64,000 nucleotides of DNA from Streptomyces sp. ALI-76-A (GTDB lineage Bacteria > Actinomycetota > Actinomycetes > Streptomycetales > Streptomycetaceae), in contig NZ_JASVWB010000004.1 of the NCBI RefSeq assembly GCF_030287445.1, forward strand, positions 248,001 to 312,000. The letters run 5' to 3'. The notes beneath the pieces were generated by a model. The model was not told the origin of the DNA. It searched no databases and was given only the letters and a program-made list of their open reading frames with translations. The position numbers and the translations under genes are program-made. Below, in pieces: positions 28,717 through 37,391 of this stretch (positions are counted from its first letter, which is position 1; every line of letters starts with the position of its first letter).

Positions 28717-30321
28717 TCACTCGCTTCTTTCCATGGTCGACTCGGTTCCCTCCATGGCGTGGACCAGCGCCGGTTCGGTGATGTCCGGGCCGCTGATCTC
28801 CCGGACGATCCGGCCGTCCCGCACCACCAGGACGCGGGTGCACAGGGCGAGCAGGTCCTCCGTGTCCGAGGAGGACACGATCACGCCCATGCCGTCGTCG
28901 GCCTGACGCTCGATCAGGTCGTAGAGCTGGAGGCGGGTCGCGATGTCGACGCCCGCCGTGGGTTCGCACAGCACCAGCACCGGTGGCTGCTGGGCCAGGC
29001 AGCGGGCCATGACGACCTTCTGCTGGTTGCCGCCGCTCAGTGTGGTGATCCGGGCGTCGCGTCCGGCCGTGCGTACGTCCACCCGCCGGATCCACTGCTC
29101 GGCGAGCGCGGACACGCGGCGCCGGTGCAGCTGTCCCGCTCGTGCGCGAAGCCGGTCGAGCAGGGGCAGGGTGAGGTTCTCCCCGACGGAGAAGTCACCG
29201 ATCACGCCCTCGGCGGCCCGGTCCGCGGGGACCAGCGGAATGCCCAGACCACGGGCGTCCTTCGCGTCGAGCCAGCGCCGGGCGCGCTCCGGAAGGCGGA
29301 TCCGGCCGCGCACCGGTCCGGTGTGGGCCCCGCACACGGCGTAGGGCACCACCTCATGGCCGGAGCCCACCAGGCCGGTGATGCCCAGCCGTTCGCCGCG
29401 GGCCAGGTCGAAGCCGATGCCGCGCAGCGGGCCCGCCCACAGGTCGCGGACCTCCAGGACCGCCCTGTCGGGCGAGGACGGCAGCCGCGGACGGTACGTC
29501 GTCTCCATCTCCTCGCCGGCCATCAGCTCGGCCAGCGACCGGGGAGTGAGTTCGGCGACCCGGCGGGTGGCGATCCGGCGTCCGCCGCGGATCACGGTGA
29601 CCCGGTCGGCCAGCGCGAAGATCTCGTCCATGCGGTGCGAGACGTACAGGACGCTGGCTCCGGCGTCGCGGACCTCCCGCACGATGTCGAAGAGCCGGGC
29701 CACCTCGCCGGGCGGCAGCACGGCCGTCGGCTCGTCGAGGACGAGGACGCCGCGGCGGCCCTCCCAGCCCTGGAGCGCGGCGGCGATGGCCACCACCGCG
29801 CGCTGGACCGGGGTGGCCGTCGACAGGGGACGGCGTACGTCGACGCCGAGGCCGAACCGCTCGACCAGGGCCGCCGTCCGGCGCTCCATCTCCGGCCAGC
29901 GGATGTTGCCGAGGGCGGTACGGGCGAAGCCGTGACTGAGCGCGAGATTGTCCGTGGCGCTCAGTTCGCCGACCAGCCCCAGCTCCTGGTGGACGAAGCG
30001 GAGCCGGTCGTGCCGCGAGCCGGTGACCTGGCCCAGGCCGAACGGCTCGCCGTCGAGTTCGGCGACCGCTCCGGGCTCGGCGTGGTGGTAGCCGGCGAGG
30101 ATCTTGATGAGAGTGGACTTGCCGGAGCCGTTGGGCCCGATCAGCGCGTGGATCTCGCCGTGGGCGATGTCGAGGTCGACGTCCTCGAGCGCCTGGGTTC
30201 CGCCGAATCGCTTCGACAGCCCGGACACCCGCAGCACGGGCCGGCCGCTGCCCTCGGTCCAGGCCGTTCCTGGTGCGGTCCGCGCCGGCTTCGTGGTCTC
30301 CGTCGGTGTGTCAGCGTGCAC
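28717..30321 (-). CDS. Sugar-type ABC transporter ATP-binding protein, RbsA-like (importer 1)
   Basis: A 534-aa protein with two fused ATPase domains. The first has Walker A GPNGSGKSTLIKIL and Walker B GVLVLDEPTAVLPP. The second has the degenerate loop ITGLVGSGHEV and the intact signature TLSGGNQQKVVMARCL. This asymmetry is normal for RbsA. The start is GTG 30321. A Thr/Ala-rich N-terminal extension of about 25 residues precedes the first domain. It sits between the binding protein and permease genes. Confidence 0.92.
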   Translation of the reverse strand: MHADTPTETTKPARTAPGTAWTEGSGRPVLRVSGLSKRFGGTQALEDVDLDIAHGEIHALIGPNGSGKSTLIKILAGYHHAEPGAVAELDGEPFGLGQVTGSRHDRLRFVHQELGLVGELSATDNLALSHGFARTALGNIRWPEMERRTAALVERFGLGVDVRRPLSTATPVQRAVVAIAAALQGWEGRRGVLVLDEPTAVLPPGEVARLFDIVREVRDAGASVLYVSHRMDEIFALADRVTVIRGGRRIATRRVAELTPRSLAELMAGEEMETTYRPRLPSSPDRAVLEVRDLWAGPLRGIGFDLARGERLGITGLVGSGHEVVPYAVCGAHTGPVRGRIRLPERARRWLDAKDARGLGIPLVPADRAAEGVIGDFSVGENLTLPLLDRLRARAGQLHRRRVSALAEQWIRRVDVRTAGRDARITTLSGGNQQKVVMARCLAQQPPVLVLCEPTAGVDIATRLQLYDLIERQADDGMGVIVSSSDTEDLLALCTRVLVVRDGRIVREISGPDITEPALVHAMEGTESTMERSE

Positions 30322-30383
30322 CGCTGCTCCATCCGTCAGGGGCGCCGCCGCCGGCCGGTGGCCGGCGGCGGGGGCCGGGTCGG

Positions 30384-31526
30384 TCAGTTCAGGCCCCAGA
30401 GCGCCTTGAACTGCGCCTGGTAGTCCTCGACGAGCGGGAAGTCGCCGATCGTGACGGTCAGGTTGTCCTTGGTGATCAGCATGTTGGGCAGCACCGCCTT
30501 CTGGTCCACCTCCATCGACTGGCCGGTGAAGTGGCGCGCCAGCGCGTCGACCTGGGTCCAGGCGGTCTCGTGCGAGTTCAGCGCCATCGCGCCGTGGCTG
30601 AGGTCGTTCTGGATGTACTGGTAGTTCTGGGCGTCACCGACGTTGACGGCGATGTGCTTGTCGGCGATGCCGGCCGTCTTCAGCGCGGACGGGACGCCCA
30701 CGTTGAGCAGGCCCAGGCCGAAGACGATGTGCGTCACCTTCGGGTGCGAGCGGACGTACGACACCACGCGGTCGGCCATGTCCTTGCCGATCGCGGTGAT
30801 CGGCACGTCGACGTTGTCCAGGGCACAGCCCTCGCACCATTCCTTGTACTTGGTGGCGAACATGTCCTTGACGGGCTTGAGGATGGTGTACGCGGGCAGG
30901 TCGAAGTAGACGGTGTTCGCCTGCGCGTCACTGTCGGCCACCACCCACGAGGCGAGCATCTCGCCCTGGACGGCGACGTCCTTCGGCCCGTTCTTCAGCA
31001 GCGCGATGCCGTCGCCCACCACGTCGTCGGCGTTCGACTGGATGACCGGGATGCCGGCCTCCTTCAGCTTCGCCAGCTGCTTGGCGTAGACCGCGCGCGG
31101 GAATCCGGAGGCGACGACGGCGTCCGGCTTGTCGCGCAGTGCCTGCTCGTAGGCGGACTGGACGGACTCCGGCGTGCCCTGCGTGGGGATCTGCTGGACC
31201 GTCCAGCCGAGCTGGTTGGCCCCCTCGGTGAAGAAGTCGGCCAGGTCCTTGCACGACTGCACGCCGCACAGGATGAAGTCGATCGTCTTGCCCGCGGGGA
31301 TGGGCTTGCCCACCGGCTGGGTGACGGGGATCTTTCCGGGCCGCTCCGAGTACTTCGCCAGGGCCTTGCGGGCGGCGGCCAGGCCGGGCGAGTCCGCAGC
31401 CGTCGCCTTGGCGGAGTCGGCGGCCGGGGTCGTGGCGCTGCCGCACGCCGCCAGGGCGAGCAGGGCGGCGACGGAGGCGATCGCGGTGAACGCGCGATGG
31501 ACCGCGCGGCCGGGTCTGGAACTCAT
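30384..31526 (-). CDS. ABC importer substrate-binding lipoprotein (importer 1)
   Basis: A 380-aa lipoprotein. The signal peptide ends in the lipobox LLALAACGS. The mature part is a type I periplasmic-binding fold (IDFILCGVQSCKDLADFF, PDAVVASGFPRAVYAKQL, GIPVIQSNADD, THIVFGLGLLNVGVP). It captures substrate for the RbsA/RbsC pair encoded downstream. ATG 31526 is preceded by GGGAG. It is the first gene of the operon and diverges from the Rieske oxygenase operon, which suggests that the substrate is related to the Rieske substrate (inference). Confidence 0.9.
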   Translation of the reverse strand: MSSRPGRAVHRAFTAIASVAALLALAACGSATTPAADSAKATAADSPGLAAARKALAKYSERPGKIPVTQPVGKPIPAGKTIDFILCGVQSCKDLADFFTEGANQLGWTVQQIPTQGTPESVQSAYEQALRDKPDAVVASGFPRAVYAKQLAKLKEAGIPVIQSNADDVVGDGIALLKNGPKDVAVQGEMLASWVVADSDAQANTVYFDLPAYTILKPVKDMFATKYKEWCEGCALDNVDVPITAIGKDMADRVVSYVRSHPKVTHIVFGLGLLNVGVPSALKTAGIADKHIAVNVGDAQNYQYIQNDLSHGAMALNSHETAWTQVDALARHFTGQSMEVDQKAVLPNMLITKDNLTVTIGDFPLVEDYQAQFKALWGLN

Positions 31527-31975
31527 CTTTGAGTACTCCCGTGGTGTGGCGCCTGCGCTGCCGCGGCCCGCGGCGCTCCCGCGTCCGCGATGGCCGGCTC
31601 CGTACAGGCGGATCCTGTGCCGCCCGTTCCGGGACGGCACGCATGAGCTGATCGAAAGGGCTGGATGGATCGCCGTCGTGGGGTACGACGCGGGCCGCCC
31701 CCGGAAGGCGGGCGGCGCTGTGGCCAAGACGCCGAGGACACGGAAGACACTGTCCCGGACAAGGAGAAACTTGTGAGGTCCTACAGCCTCGGGTGCGACG
31801 GAGTGTGGCACGCGCTGTCCGGCTTGGGGAGGGGGCAATCGCAACTAATTCAAGGTGGGCCCTGTCGACTGCCGGATATCCAGGCCCTTCGGTGCCCTGA
31901 TGGAGTCGCGAGTATTGCTCCTGACCGCCACTGCTAACTACACTCACTCTAAAGTTTCTGGCTGAGGGAGCGAAG
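31527..31975. other. Divergent control region, importer 1 / Rieske operon
   Basis: About 449 bases, no supported gene. It must carry promoters for both operons. A candidate for the Rieske side is listed at 31915-31944. An AT-richer stretch near 31838-31852 (CAACTAATTCAAGG) is the most likely area for the importer-side promoter, without a clear hexamer pair. Confidence 0.55.
31915..31944 (+). promoter_or_regulatory. Candidate promoter of the Rieske oxygenase operon
   Basis: TTGCTC (31915-31920) and TACACT (31939-31944) are separated by 18 bp, giving a transcript start about 25 nt before the ATG at 31976. Confidence 0.4.
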
Positions 31976-33382
31976 ATGGACGAACCGTCGGAGTCGGGCA
32001 CGGCGCGGTGCCCCGGGCCCAGCGTCCAGGACTACCTCGACCGGGACAGCCGGCCGGTTCCCCCCGCCCTGAGGTACGTCAACAACGACTACCTCGGCAG
32101 CGAGGACATCGACACGGCCCGCTTCACGTCCCGCGAATGGGCCGAGCGCGAGATGCGGCAGGTGTGGCGCCGCGCCTGGCAGTTCGCCTGCCTGGAGAGC
32201 GAGATCCCCGAGGTCGGCGACCACGAGATCTACGAGATCGGCGACGACTCCCTGATCATCGTGCGCACGGCGCCGGACGAGATCCGCGCGTACGTCAACG
32301 CGTGCCTGCACCGCGGCCGCAAACTGCGCACCGGCGGCGGCAACGTCGGCGAGTTCCGCTGCCCCTTCCACGGCTTCGCCTGGAACCTCGACGGCACGAT
32401 GCAGACTCCGCCCTGCGTCTGGGACTTCCCCCACGTCACCCCGGAGAAGTTCGCGCTTCCCGAGGCCAAGGTGGCCACCTGGCGCGGCTTCGTCTTCATC
32501 ACCATGGACCCGTACGCGGAGTCCTTCGACAGCTACCGCGGCACCTTCGACGAGTACTACATCTGGCCGTTGCAGGACCGCTACAAGTCGCTGCACATCG
32601 CCAAGGTGCTGCCGTGCAACTGGAAGATCGCCCAGGACGCGTTCATCGAGTCCTTCCACGTGATCGCCACGCACCCGCAGATGCTGCCCTGGCTCGCCGA
32701 CGCCAACTCCCAGTACGACGTCATGGCGGACCAGCCCCACTGGAACCGCATGATCAACATCCAGGGCGCTCCCAGTCCCCACGTCGCCGACTCGGTCACG
32801 CAGGAGGACGTCCTGGAGACGTTCTACGACTCGCGTGCCTTCTACGCGGCCGCCCAGGGCCGTGACCTGGTGATCCAGGAGGGCGACGAGATGCCCGCGA
32901 TCCCGCCCGGCGGCACCGCTCGCCAGGTCCTCGCCGAGCGGATGCGCGCCCAGCTGGCGGCCACCTCGCAGCAGGACTTCTCGCAGACCGCCGACACCGA
33001 ACTGCTGGACGCCATCAACTACCTGCTGTTCCCCAACTTCAACCCGTGGGGCGGCGCCAAGTCCAACATCATCTACCGGTTCAAGCCGAACGGCCTCGAC
33101 CCCGACTCCTGCACCGCCGAGATCATCTTCATGTCGGCGCCGAAGCAGCCCGGCGAGATGCCGCCCCCGGTCAAGATCCGCTGGGTGCCGGAGGACATGC
33201 TCTTCGCCGACATCCCCGAACTCGGAGTGCTCGGGCCGGTCTTCGACCAGGACTGCGAGAACCTCCCGTACGTCCAGCAGGGGCTGAAGACGATGCGCAA
33301 GCCCGGCATCACCCTGGCCGACTACCAGGAGAGCCGCATCCGCCACTTCAACCGGACGCTCGACCAGTGGATGGGGAAGTGA
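31976..33382 (+). CDS. Rieske 2Fe-2S ring-hydroxylating oxygenase, alpha subunit
   Basis: A 468-aa oxygenase component. Rieske cluster ligands are Cys110-His112 (CLHRGR) and Cys129-His132 (CPFHGF). The mononuclear iron site is in DAFIESFHVIATHP (His228, His233) with a later acidic ligand. The family hydroxylates aromatic, alicyclic or steroid substrates with O2. GAGGGAG precedes ATG 31976. It heads a four-gene operon: the ferredoxin starts within its stop codon. No beta subunit is encoded, so it is probably an alpha-only oligomer. Confidence 0.93.
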   Translation: MDEPSESGTARCPGPSVQDYLDRDSRPVPPALRYVNNDYLGSEDIDTARFTSREWAEREMRQVWRRAWQFACLESEIPEVGDHEIYEIGDDSLIIVRTAPDEIRAYVNACLHRGRKLRTGGGNVGEFRCPFHGFAWNLDGTMQTPPCVWDFPHVTPEKFALPEAKVATWRGFVFITMDPYAESFDSYRGTFDEYYIWPLQDRYKSLHIAKVLPCNWKIAQDAFIESFHVIATHPQMLPWLADANSQYDVMADQPHWNRMINIQGAPSPHVADSVTQEDVLETFYDSRAFYAAAQGRDLVIQEGDEMPAIPPGGTARQVLAERMRAQLAATSQQDFSQTADTELLDAINYLLFPNFNPWGGAKSNIIYRFKPNGLDPDSCTAEIIFMSAPKQPGEMPPPVKIRWVPEDMLFADIPELGVLGPVFDQDCENLPYVQQGLKTMRKPGITLADYQESRIRHFNRTLDQWMGK

Positions 33383-33699
33383 CCGTGACCCACCGGGTCG
33401 CGGTCCGGCCCTCAGGCGTCGAGCTGGAGGTACGGGACGGCGAGGACCTGTTCAGCGCCGCCCAGCGGCTCGGTTACCGCTGGCCCACCGTCTGCGGCGG
33501 CAAGGCCACCTGCCGCACCTGCTTCGTGGCGGTCGAGGAGGGCGCCGAGAACTGCTCGCCCGTGGGCCCGCTGGAGCGCGAGGGCATCGAGGCCCTGCGC
33601 AAGCCGGTGGACGGCCTGACCCGGCTCGCCTGCCGACTCCGGGTCGAGGGCCCGGTGACCGTGACCAAGCGCGGCGTACGCCGCAGACCGCAGGAGTGA
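33379..33699 (+). CDS. 2Fe-2S plant-type ferredoxin
   Basis: A 106-aa ferredoxin. Cys39, Cys45, Cys48 (VCGGKATCRTC) and Cys85 (RLACRL) form the C-x5-C-x2-C...C cluster motif. It should pass electrons from a reductase to the adjacent Rieske oxygenase. Start GTG 33379 overlaps the oxygenase TGA as GTGA; a second in-frame GTG at 33385 is possible. Its own stop overlaps the next start in the same way. Confidence 0.88.
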   Translation: MTVTHRVAVRPSGVELEVRDGEDLFSAAQRLGYRWPTVCGGKATCRTCFVAVEEGAENCSPVGPLEREGIEALRKPVDGLTRLACRLRVEGPVTVTKRGVRRRPQE

Positions 33700-33920
33700 C
33701 CGTGAGCGCCAAGCAAGTGACTCATCCGCTGACCGGGCACGTGTACCGGCTCACCGAGGACGGGCTGGTGGAGGTGACCGACCCCCGGAGCGGGGCCCAG
33801 GGCATCTTCGACTTCCAGGCCCGCTGGCAGTCCGGGGAACTGCGCCACGCCGACCTCCAGATGGCCGGCTGGGTGGGCCGCCTCGCCCAGCGGCGCGGCA
33901 CCCGGCCGCCGGAGGCGTGA
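33696..33920 (+). CDS. Small protein of unknown function, 74 aa, in Rieske operon
   Basis: A 74-aa soluble protein with no recognised domain: THPLTGHVYRLTEDGLVEVT, then SGAQGIFDFQARWQSGELRH and a basic, proline-ending tail. It overlaps the ferredoxin stop (GTGA) and ends 4 nt before the MDR reductase, so it is translated together with the oxygenase machinery. It has no cysteines, so it is not a redox carrier. It may be a small subunit or assembly factor of the oxygenase (inference). Confidence 0.75.
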   Translation: MTVSAKQVTHPLTGHVYRLTEDGLVEVTDPRSGAQGIFDFQARWQSGELRHADLQMAGWVGRLAQRRGTRPPEA

Positions 33921-33924
33921 GCCG

Positions 33925-34965
33925 GTGCCGCCCCGCACCACCCGGGTGGTCTGCCTGGTGCGCCGGCCCGAGGGGGAGCCGGCCCTGGCGGACTTCGCCG
34001 TCGAGGAGCGCCCGCTCCCGTCCCTGGACGAGGGACAGCTGCTCGTCCGCAACCTCTACATGAGCGTCGACCCGTCGATGCGCGGGCGGCTGGAGAGCAC
34101 CGAGAAGCACTACACGCACAACTTCACGCCCGGATCGCCCCTGGACGGCCGGGCCCTCGGCGTCGTCGAGGAGAGCCGCTGTCCCTCCGTGCCGCCGGGC
34201 ACCTTCGTACGCCACCAGCTCGGCTGGCGGGAGCGGGCCGTCCTCGACCCGGCCGACACCGACGCCGCGGGCCGCGTCGACCCGCGACTCGCCCCGCTGC
34301 CCACCTGGCTGGGGCTGCTCGGACAGACCGGCTTCACCGCCTACGTCGGACTCGCCAGGGTCGCCCAGGTGCGGCCCGGCGACACCGTCCTGGTGTCGGC
34401 GGCGGCCGGGGCCGTGGGCACCGCCGCCGGACAGTTCGCCCGGCTGCTGGGCGCGGAGCGCGTCGTCGGAACCGCCGGAGGCCCCGACAAGTGCGCCCTG
34501 CTGGTCAAGGAGTTCGGCTACGACGCCGCCGCGGACTACCGCGCCGAGCCGGTGCGCGACGCCCTGGCCCGGCTGGCGCCCGACGGGGTCGACGTCTACT
34601 TCGACAACGTCGGCGGAGAGCAACTCGCCGCCGCGCTGCACGCGTTGCGGACAGGCGGCCGGATCGCGCTGTGCGGCATGATGTCTCAGTTCGGCGCCGA
34701 GCGGCGGTCCGCCGACATCAACCAGCTGATCCAGGCGGTCCTCAAGCGGCTGACCCTGCGCGGCTTCATCGTCCGCGACCACGAGGACCTGCGCCCGGAG
34801 TTCGAGCGCCGCGTGGCCGACTGGCTCCGCTCCGGCCGGATCACCGCCCGCGAGACGGTGACGGACGGCCTCGACAGTGCGCCGGGCGCCCTGCTGGCCC
34901 TGCTGGCCGGCGGCAACGTCGGCAAGATGCTGGTCCGGCTGGCGGACGATCCGTACACCCCCTAG
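33925..34965 (+). CDS. MDR-family NADP-dependent oxidoreductase (zinc-free)
   Basis: A 346-aa zinc-independent reductase of the CurA/leukotriene-B4-dehydrogenase type. Seen: LYMSVDPSMRGRL, TAYVGLARVAQVRPGDTVLV, SAAAGAVGTAAGQFARLLGA (NADP loop), DVYFDNVGGEQLAAAL and LRGFIVRDH. Such enzymes reduce alpha,beta-unsaturated ketones or aldehydes. GTG 33925 starts 4 nt after the preceding stop. It completes the Rieske operon and is convergent with importer 2. Confidence 0.9.
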   Translation: MPPRTTRVVCLVRRPEGEPALADFAVEERPLPSLDEGQLLVRNLYMSVDPSMRGRLESTEKHYTHNFTPGSPLDGRALGVVEESRCPSVPPGTFVRHQLGWRERAVLDPADTDAAGRVDPRLAPLPTWLGLLGQTGFTAYVGLARVAQVRPGDTVLVSAAAGAVGTAAGQFARLLGAERVVGTAGGPDKCALLVKEFGYDAAADYRAEPVRDALARLAPDGVDVYFDNVGGEQLAAALHALRTGGRIALCGMMSQFGAERRSADINQLIQAVLKRLTLRGFIVRDHEDLRPEFERRVADWLRSGRITARETVTDGLDSAPGALLALLAGGNVGKMLVRLADDPYTP

Positions 34966-35024
34966 CGGCAGAGGGCGACGGCCGACGCGGGATCCGGTCA
35001 CGCACGACGCGTGGCCGACGGCTG

Positions 35025-36170
35025 TCACCTGCCCCAGATCCTCCGGTACGCCTCGCGGTAGCCGGGCGGGTCCCAGGTCGTCGCTCCGCGGCTGTTGGCC
35101 GCCGTGGCGATGTGGACCGGGGCGACGTACCCGCTGGCGGGCTCGCCGGCGAAGGCGCGGTTGAACTCGTCGACGATCTGCCAGCCCTGTTCGGCGAGCG
35201 GTTCCGGGACGGTGGCGGCCTGGAACCGCCGGCTGTCGATGCGCTGGAAGGCCGACGGGTCGCCGTCTCCGGCGCCGATGTTGAAGGGGGGACCGGAGCC
35301 CTTGCGGCCGGCCTCGCGCAGCGCGGGCGCCGCGTCGGCGAAGTAGAGGTCGTTGATGGCCACGGAGTACGTCCACCTGTTGCCGTAGCGGGAGATGAGC
35401 GAGGAGACCGCCTGGGGGGTGCGGCTGCTCGCGTCCGGGATGGGGATGTTCTCGGACGCCAGCAGACGCACGTCGGGGCAGGTGGCCAGGTGTTCCTCGA
35501 TCAACTGGGACTTGTTCCTGGCGAAGGGGATCGAGGCGTCGGTGAAGACGACGACCCCCGCCCGGCCGCCCGAGTGCGCGATGATCCAGTCCGCGCTGAT
35601 CCGCGCCACGTCCTCGACCTGGGTCGTGACGTTGGTGAAGAGCTTGGGTTGCCTGCTCGGTCCGGGGGAGCCGACCGCGTGCCAGCCGATCAGCGGGATG
35701 CCCGCCGCGTCGGCTCGCGCGACCTGGGCCGACGTCGCGTTGGGGTCGAAGCCGCCGAGGACGATGCCGGAGGGCCGGACGCCGACCGCCTGGCTGAGGG
35801 CCGCCTGGATGCCGGCGGGTGTGCCCTGCCCGTCGATGACCCGGACGTTCCAGCCGATCACCTTCGCGGCCTCCCGCAGCCCGTCGGCGACACCGGCGAC
35901 TCCGGGGTTGGTCATGGTCTGTGCGACGTAGACGATCGTTCTGTCCGGCCGGGCCGCGGGGCCGGTGGTGGGCCCGTTCCACGACACGTCCACCTTCTCG
36001 GCCCGCCGGACGGCGGACCTCGCCTCGGCGAGGGCCGCCGGGCAGCCCGCCGTGCCTCCCTCGGTGGGGTTTCCCGGGCCGGTGGACGAGCCTCGCTCAC
36101 ACCCGACGACGGTGACGACGACCGTGGTCAGGGCCGCGAGGGCCGCGGCGGTCCTGCGGTACGGGATCAC
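35025..36170 (-). CDS. ABC importer substrate-binding lipoprotein (importer 2)
   Basis: A 381-aa lipoprotein with a signal peptide ending TVVVTVVGCER (lipobox Cys about 24). It has a type I sugar-binding fold (TIVYVAQTMTNPGVAGVADG, QGTPAGIQAALSQAV, GIVLGGFDPN, IPLIGWHAVG, AINDLYFADAAPAL). GTG 36170 follows AAGGAG at 7 nt. It is the last gene of the importer 2 operon, 120 nt after the permease, whereas in importer 1 the binding protein is first. Sequence differs widely from the importer 1 protein, so the two systems probably bind different but related substrates. Confidence 0.88.
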   Translation of the reverse strand: MIPYRRTAAALAALTTVVVTVVGCERGSSTGPGNPTEGGTAGCPAALAEARSAVRRAEKVDVSWNGPTTGPAARPDRTIVYVAQTMTNPGVAGVADGLREAAKVIGWNVRVIDGQGTPAGIQAALSQAVGVRPSGIVLGGFDPNATSAQVARADAAGIPLIGWHAVGSPGPSRQPKLFTNVTTQVEDVARISADWIIAHSGGRAGVVVFTDASIPFARNKSQLIEEHLATCPDVRLLASENIPIPDASSRTPQAVSSLISRYGNRWTYSVAINDLYFADAAPALREAGRKGSGPPFNIGAGDGDPSAFQRIDSRRFQAATVPEPLAEQGWQIVDEFNRAFAGEPASGYVAPVHIATAANSRGATTWDPPGYREAYRRIWGR

Positions 36171-36202
36171 GGGTGCTCCTTGCTGTGGTGATGACGGCTG
36201 GG

Positions 36203-36246
36203 GGTGACGACGACGGGCGGACGCGGTGACGACGACGGGCGGACGC
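36203..36246. repeat. Exact 22-nt tandem duplication
   Basis: Two identical 22-nt copies (36203-36224 and 36225-36246; core GACGACGACGGGCGGACGC) lie between the importer 2 permease and binding-protein genes. Confidence 0.9.
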
Positions 36247-36290
36247 CTCCGCAGGCCGGGGGCGGACGCGGAGCGCGAGCGGGCCACGGG

Positions 36291-37391
36291 CTACGGGACG
36301 TCCTGGGCCTCCTGGGAGGTGCCCGCCACCTTGCTGCCCCGACGGTGCGCGGTGGCGCCGGAGCGCAGCCGACGGCGGGCGGAGTACCCGGCGAAGCCGA
36401 CGGCGAGCAGCAGGGTGGCGCCGTTGAACAGCGGGGTGACCCAGAACTGCGCGCCGAGCTGGCCGATGCCGGCGAGCCCGATGGCGAGGACGGCGACCGC
36501 CACGAGGGTGCCCAGCGCGTTGGGGCGGCCGGGCCTGATCGCGGTGGAGCCGAGCAGGGCCCCGACGAAGGCAGGCAGGAGGTAGTCGAGGCCGACGCTG
36601 GGGTTGCCGATCTGCTGCTGCGCGGCGAGCAGGACGCCGGCGAAGCCGACGATCAGGCCGGACAGGGCGAAGGCGTAGACGCTGTAGCGGCGCGTGGGGA
36701 TGCCGACCAGGTCGGCGGCGCGGGGGTTCGAACCGATGACGTAGAGGTAGCGGCCCAGCGGGAGGCGCTCCAGCAGCAGCCAGAGCAGGACGACCAGCCC
36801 GAGGACGTAGAACGCGGGCACCGGCAGACCGAGGAACGTGGAGTCGTGGAGGTCGGTGAAGGCGGGCGGCAGCCCGTTCGGTCCGGAGACGATGCGGGTG
36901 CCGCCGGTGATCCAGCCGGTGACGGCGTACAGCACGCTGCCGGTGCCGAGGGTGGCGATGAAGGAGTCGATCCGGGCGAACTCGACGACCACGCCGTTGA
37001 GGACCCCGACGACCGCTCCGCCGATGATCACCACCGCGCAGGCGAGCGGCCAGGACCAGCCCTCGCTGACGATCAGCTGGAGCACCATGACGTGTGCCAG
37101 GCCGAGACCGTAGCCGATGGACAGGTCGAACCGGCCCGTGACGATGGGGACCATCGCGCCGAGCGCGAGGATCGCGGGGACCGACTGGTTGGACAGGATC
37201 GAGGAGACGTTGTCGAGCGTGGGGAAGGTGTCGGGCAGGGTCAGGGAGAAGACGAGGAAGAGCAGGACGGCGAGTGCGAGCAGTCCGTACGCGCCGATGA
37301 AGTGTCCGGGGGAGCGCCGCGGCCGTGAGCGGGGAGCCGGTGACGTCGACGTCGGCCGGCTCGTCCCGTCGCCCGTCGGTTCCGCGCTCAT
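36291..37391 (-). CDS. ABC transporter permease, RbsC family (importer 2)
   Basis: A 366-aa permease with about nine hydrophobic helices after a Pro/Ser-rich N-terminus of about 28 residues. TGRFDLSIGYGLGLAHVMVL and RIDSFIATLGTGSVLYAVTG are the RbsC signatures. ATG 37391 overlaps the ATPase stop by 4 nt (ATGA). A longer upstream frame is just the ATPase gene in another frame. It is the partner of the ATPase and binding protein on either side. Confidence 0.92.
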   Translation of the reverse strand: MSAEPTGDGTSRPTSTSPAPRSRPRRSPGHFIGAYGLLALAVLLFLVFSLTLPDTFPTLDNVSSILSNQSVPAILALGAMVPIVTGRFDLSIGYGLGLAHVMVLQLIVSEGWSWPLACAVVIIGGAVVGVLNGVVVEFARIDSFIATLGTGSVLYAVTGWITGGTRIVSGPNGLPPAFTDLHDSTFLGLPVPAFYVLGLVVLLWLLLERLPLGRYLYVIGSNPRAADLVGIPTRRYSVYAFALSGLIVGFAGVLLAAQQQIGNPSVGLDYLLPAFVGALLGSTAIRPGRPNALGTLVAVAVLAIGLAGIGQLGAQFWVTPLFNGATLLLAVGFAGYSARRRLRSGATAHRRGSKVAGTSQEAQDVP

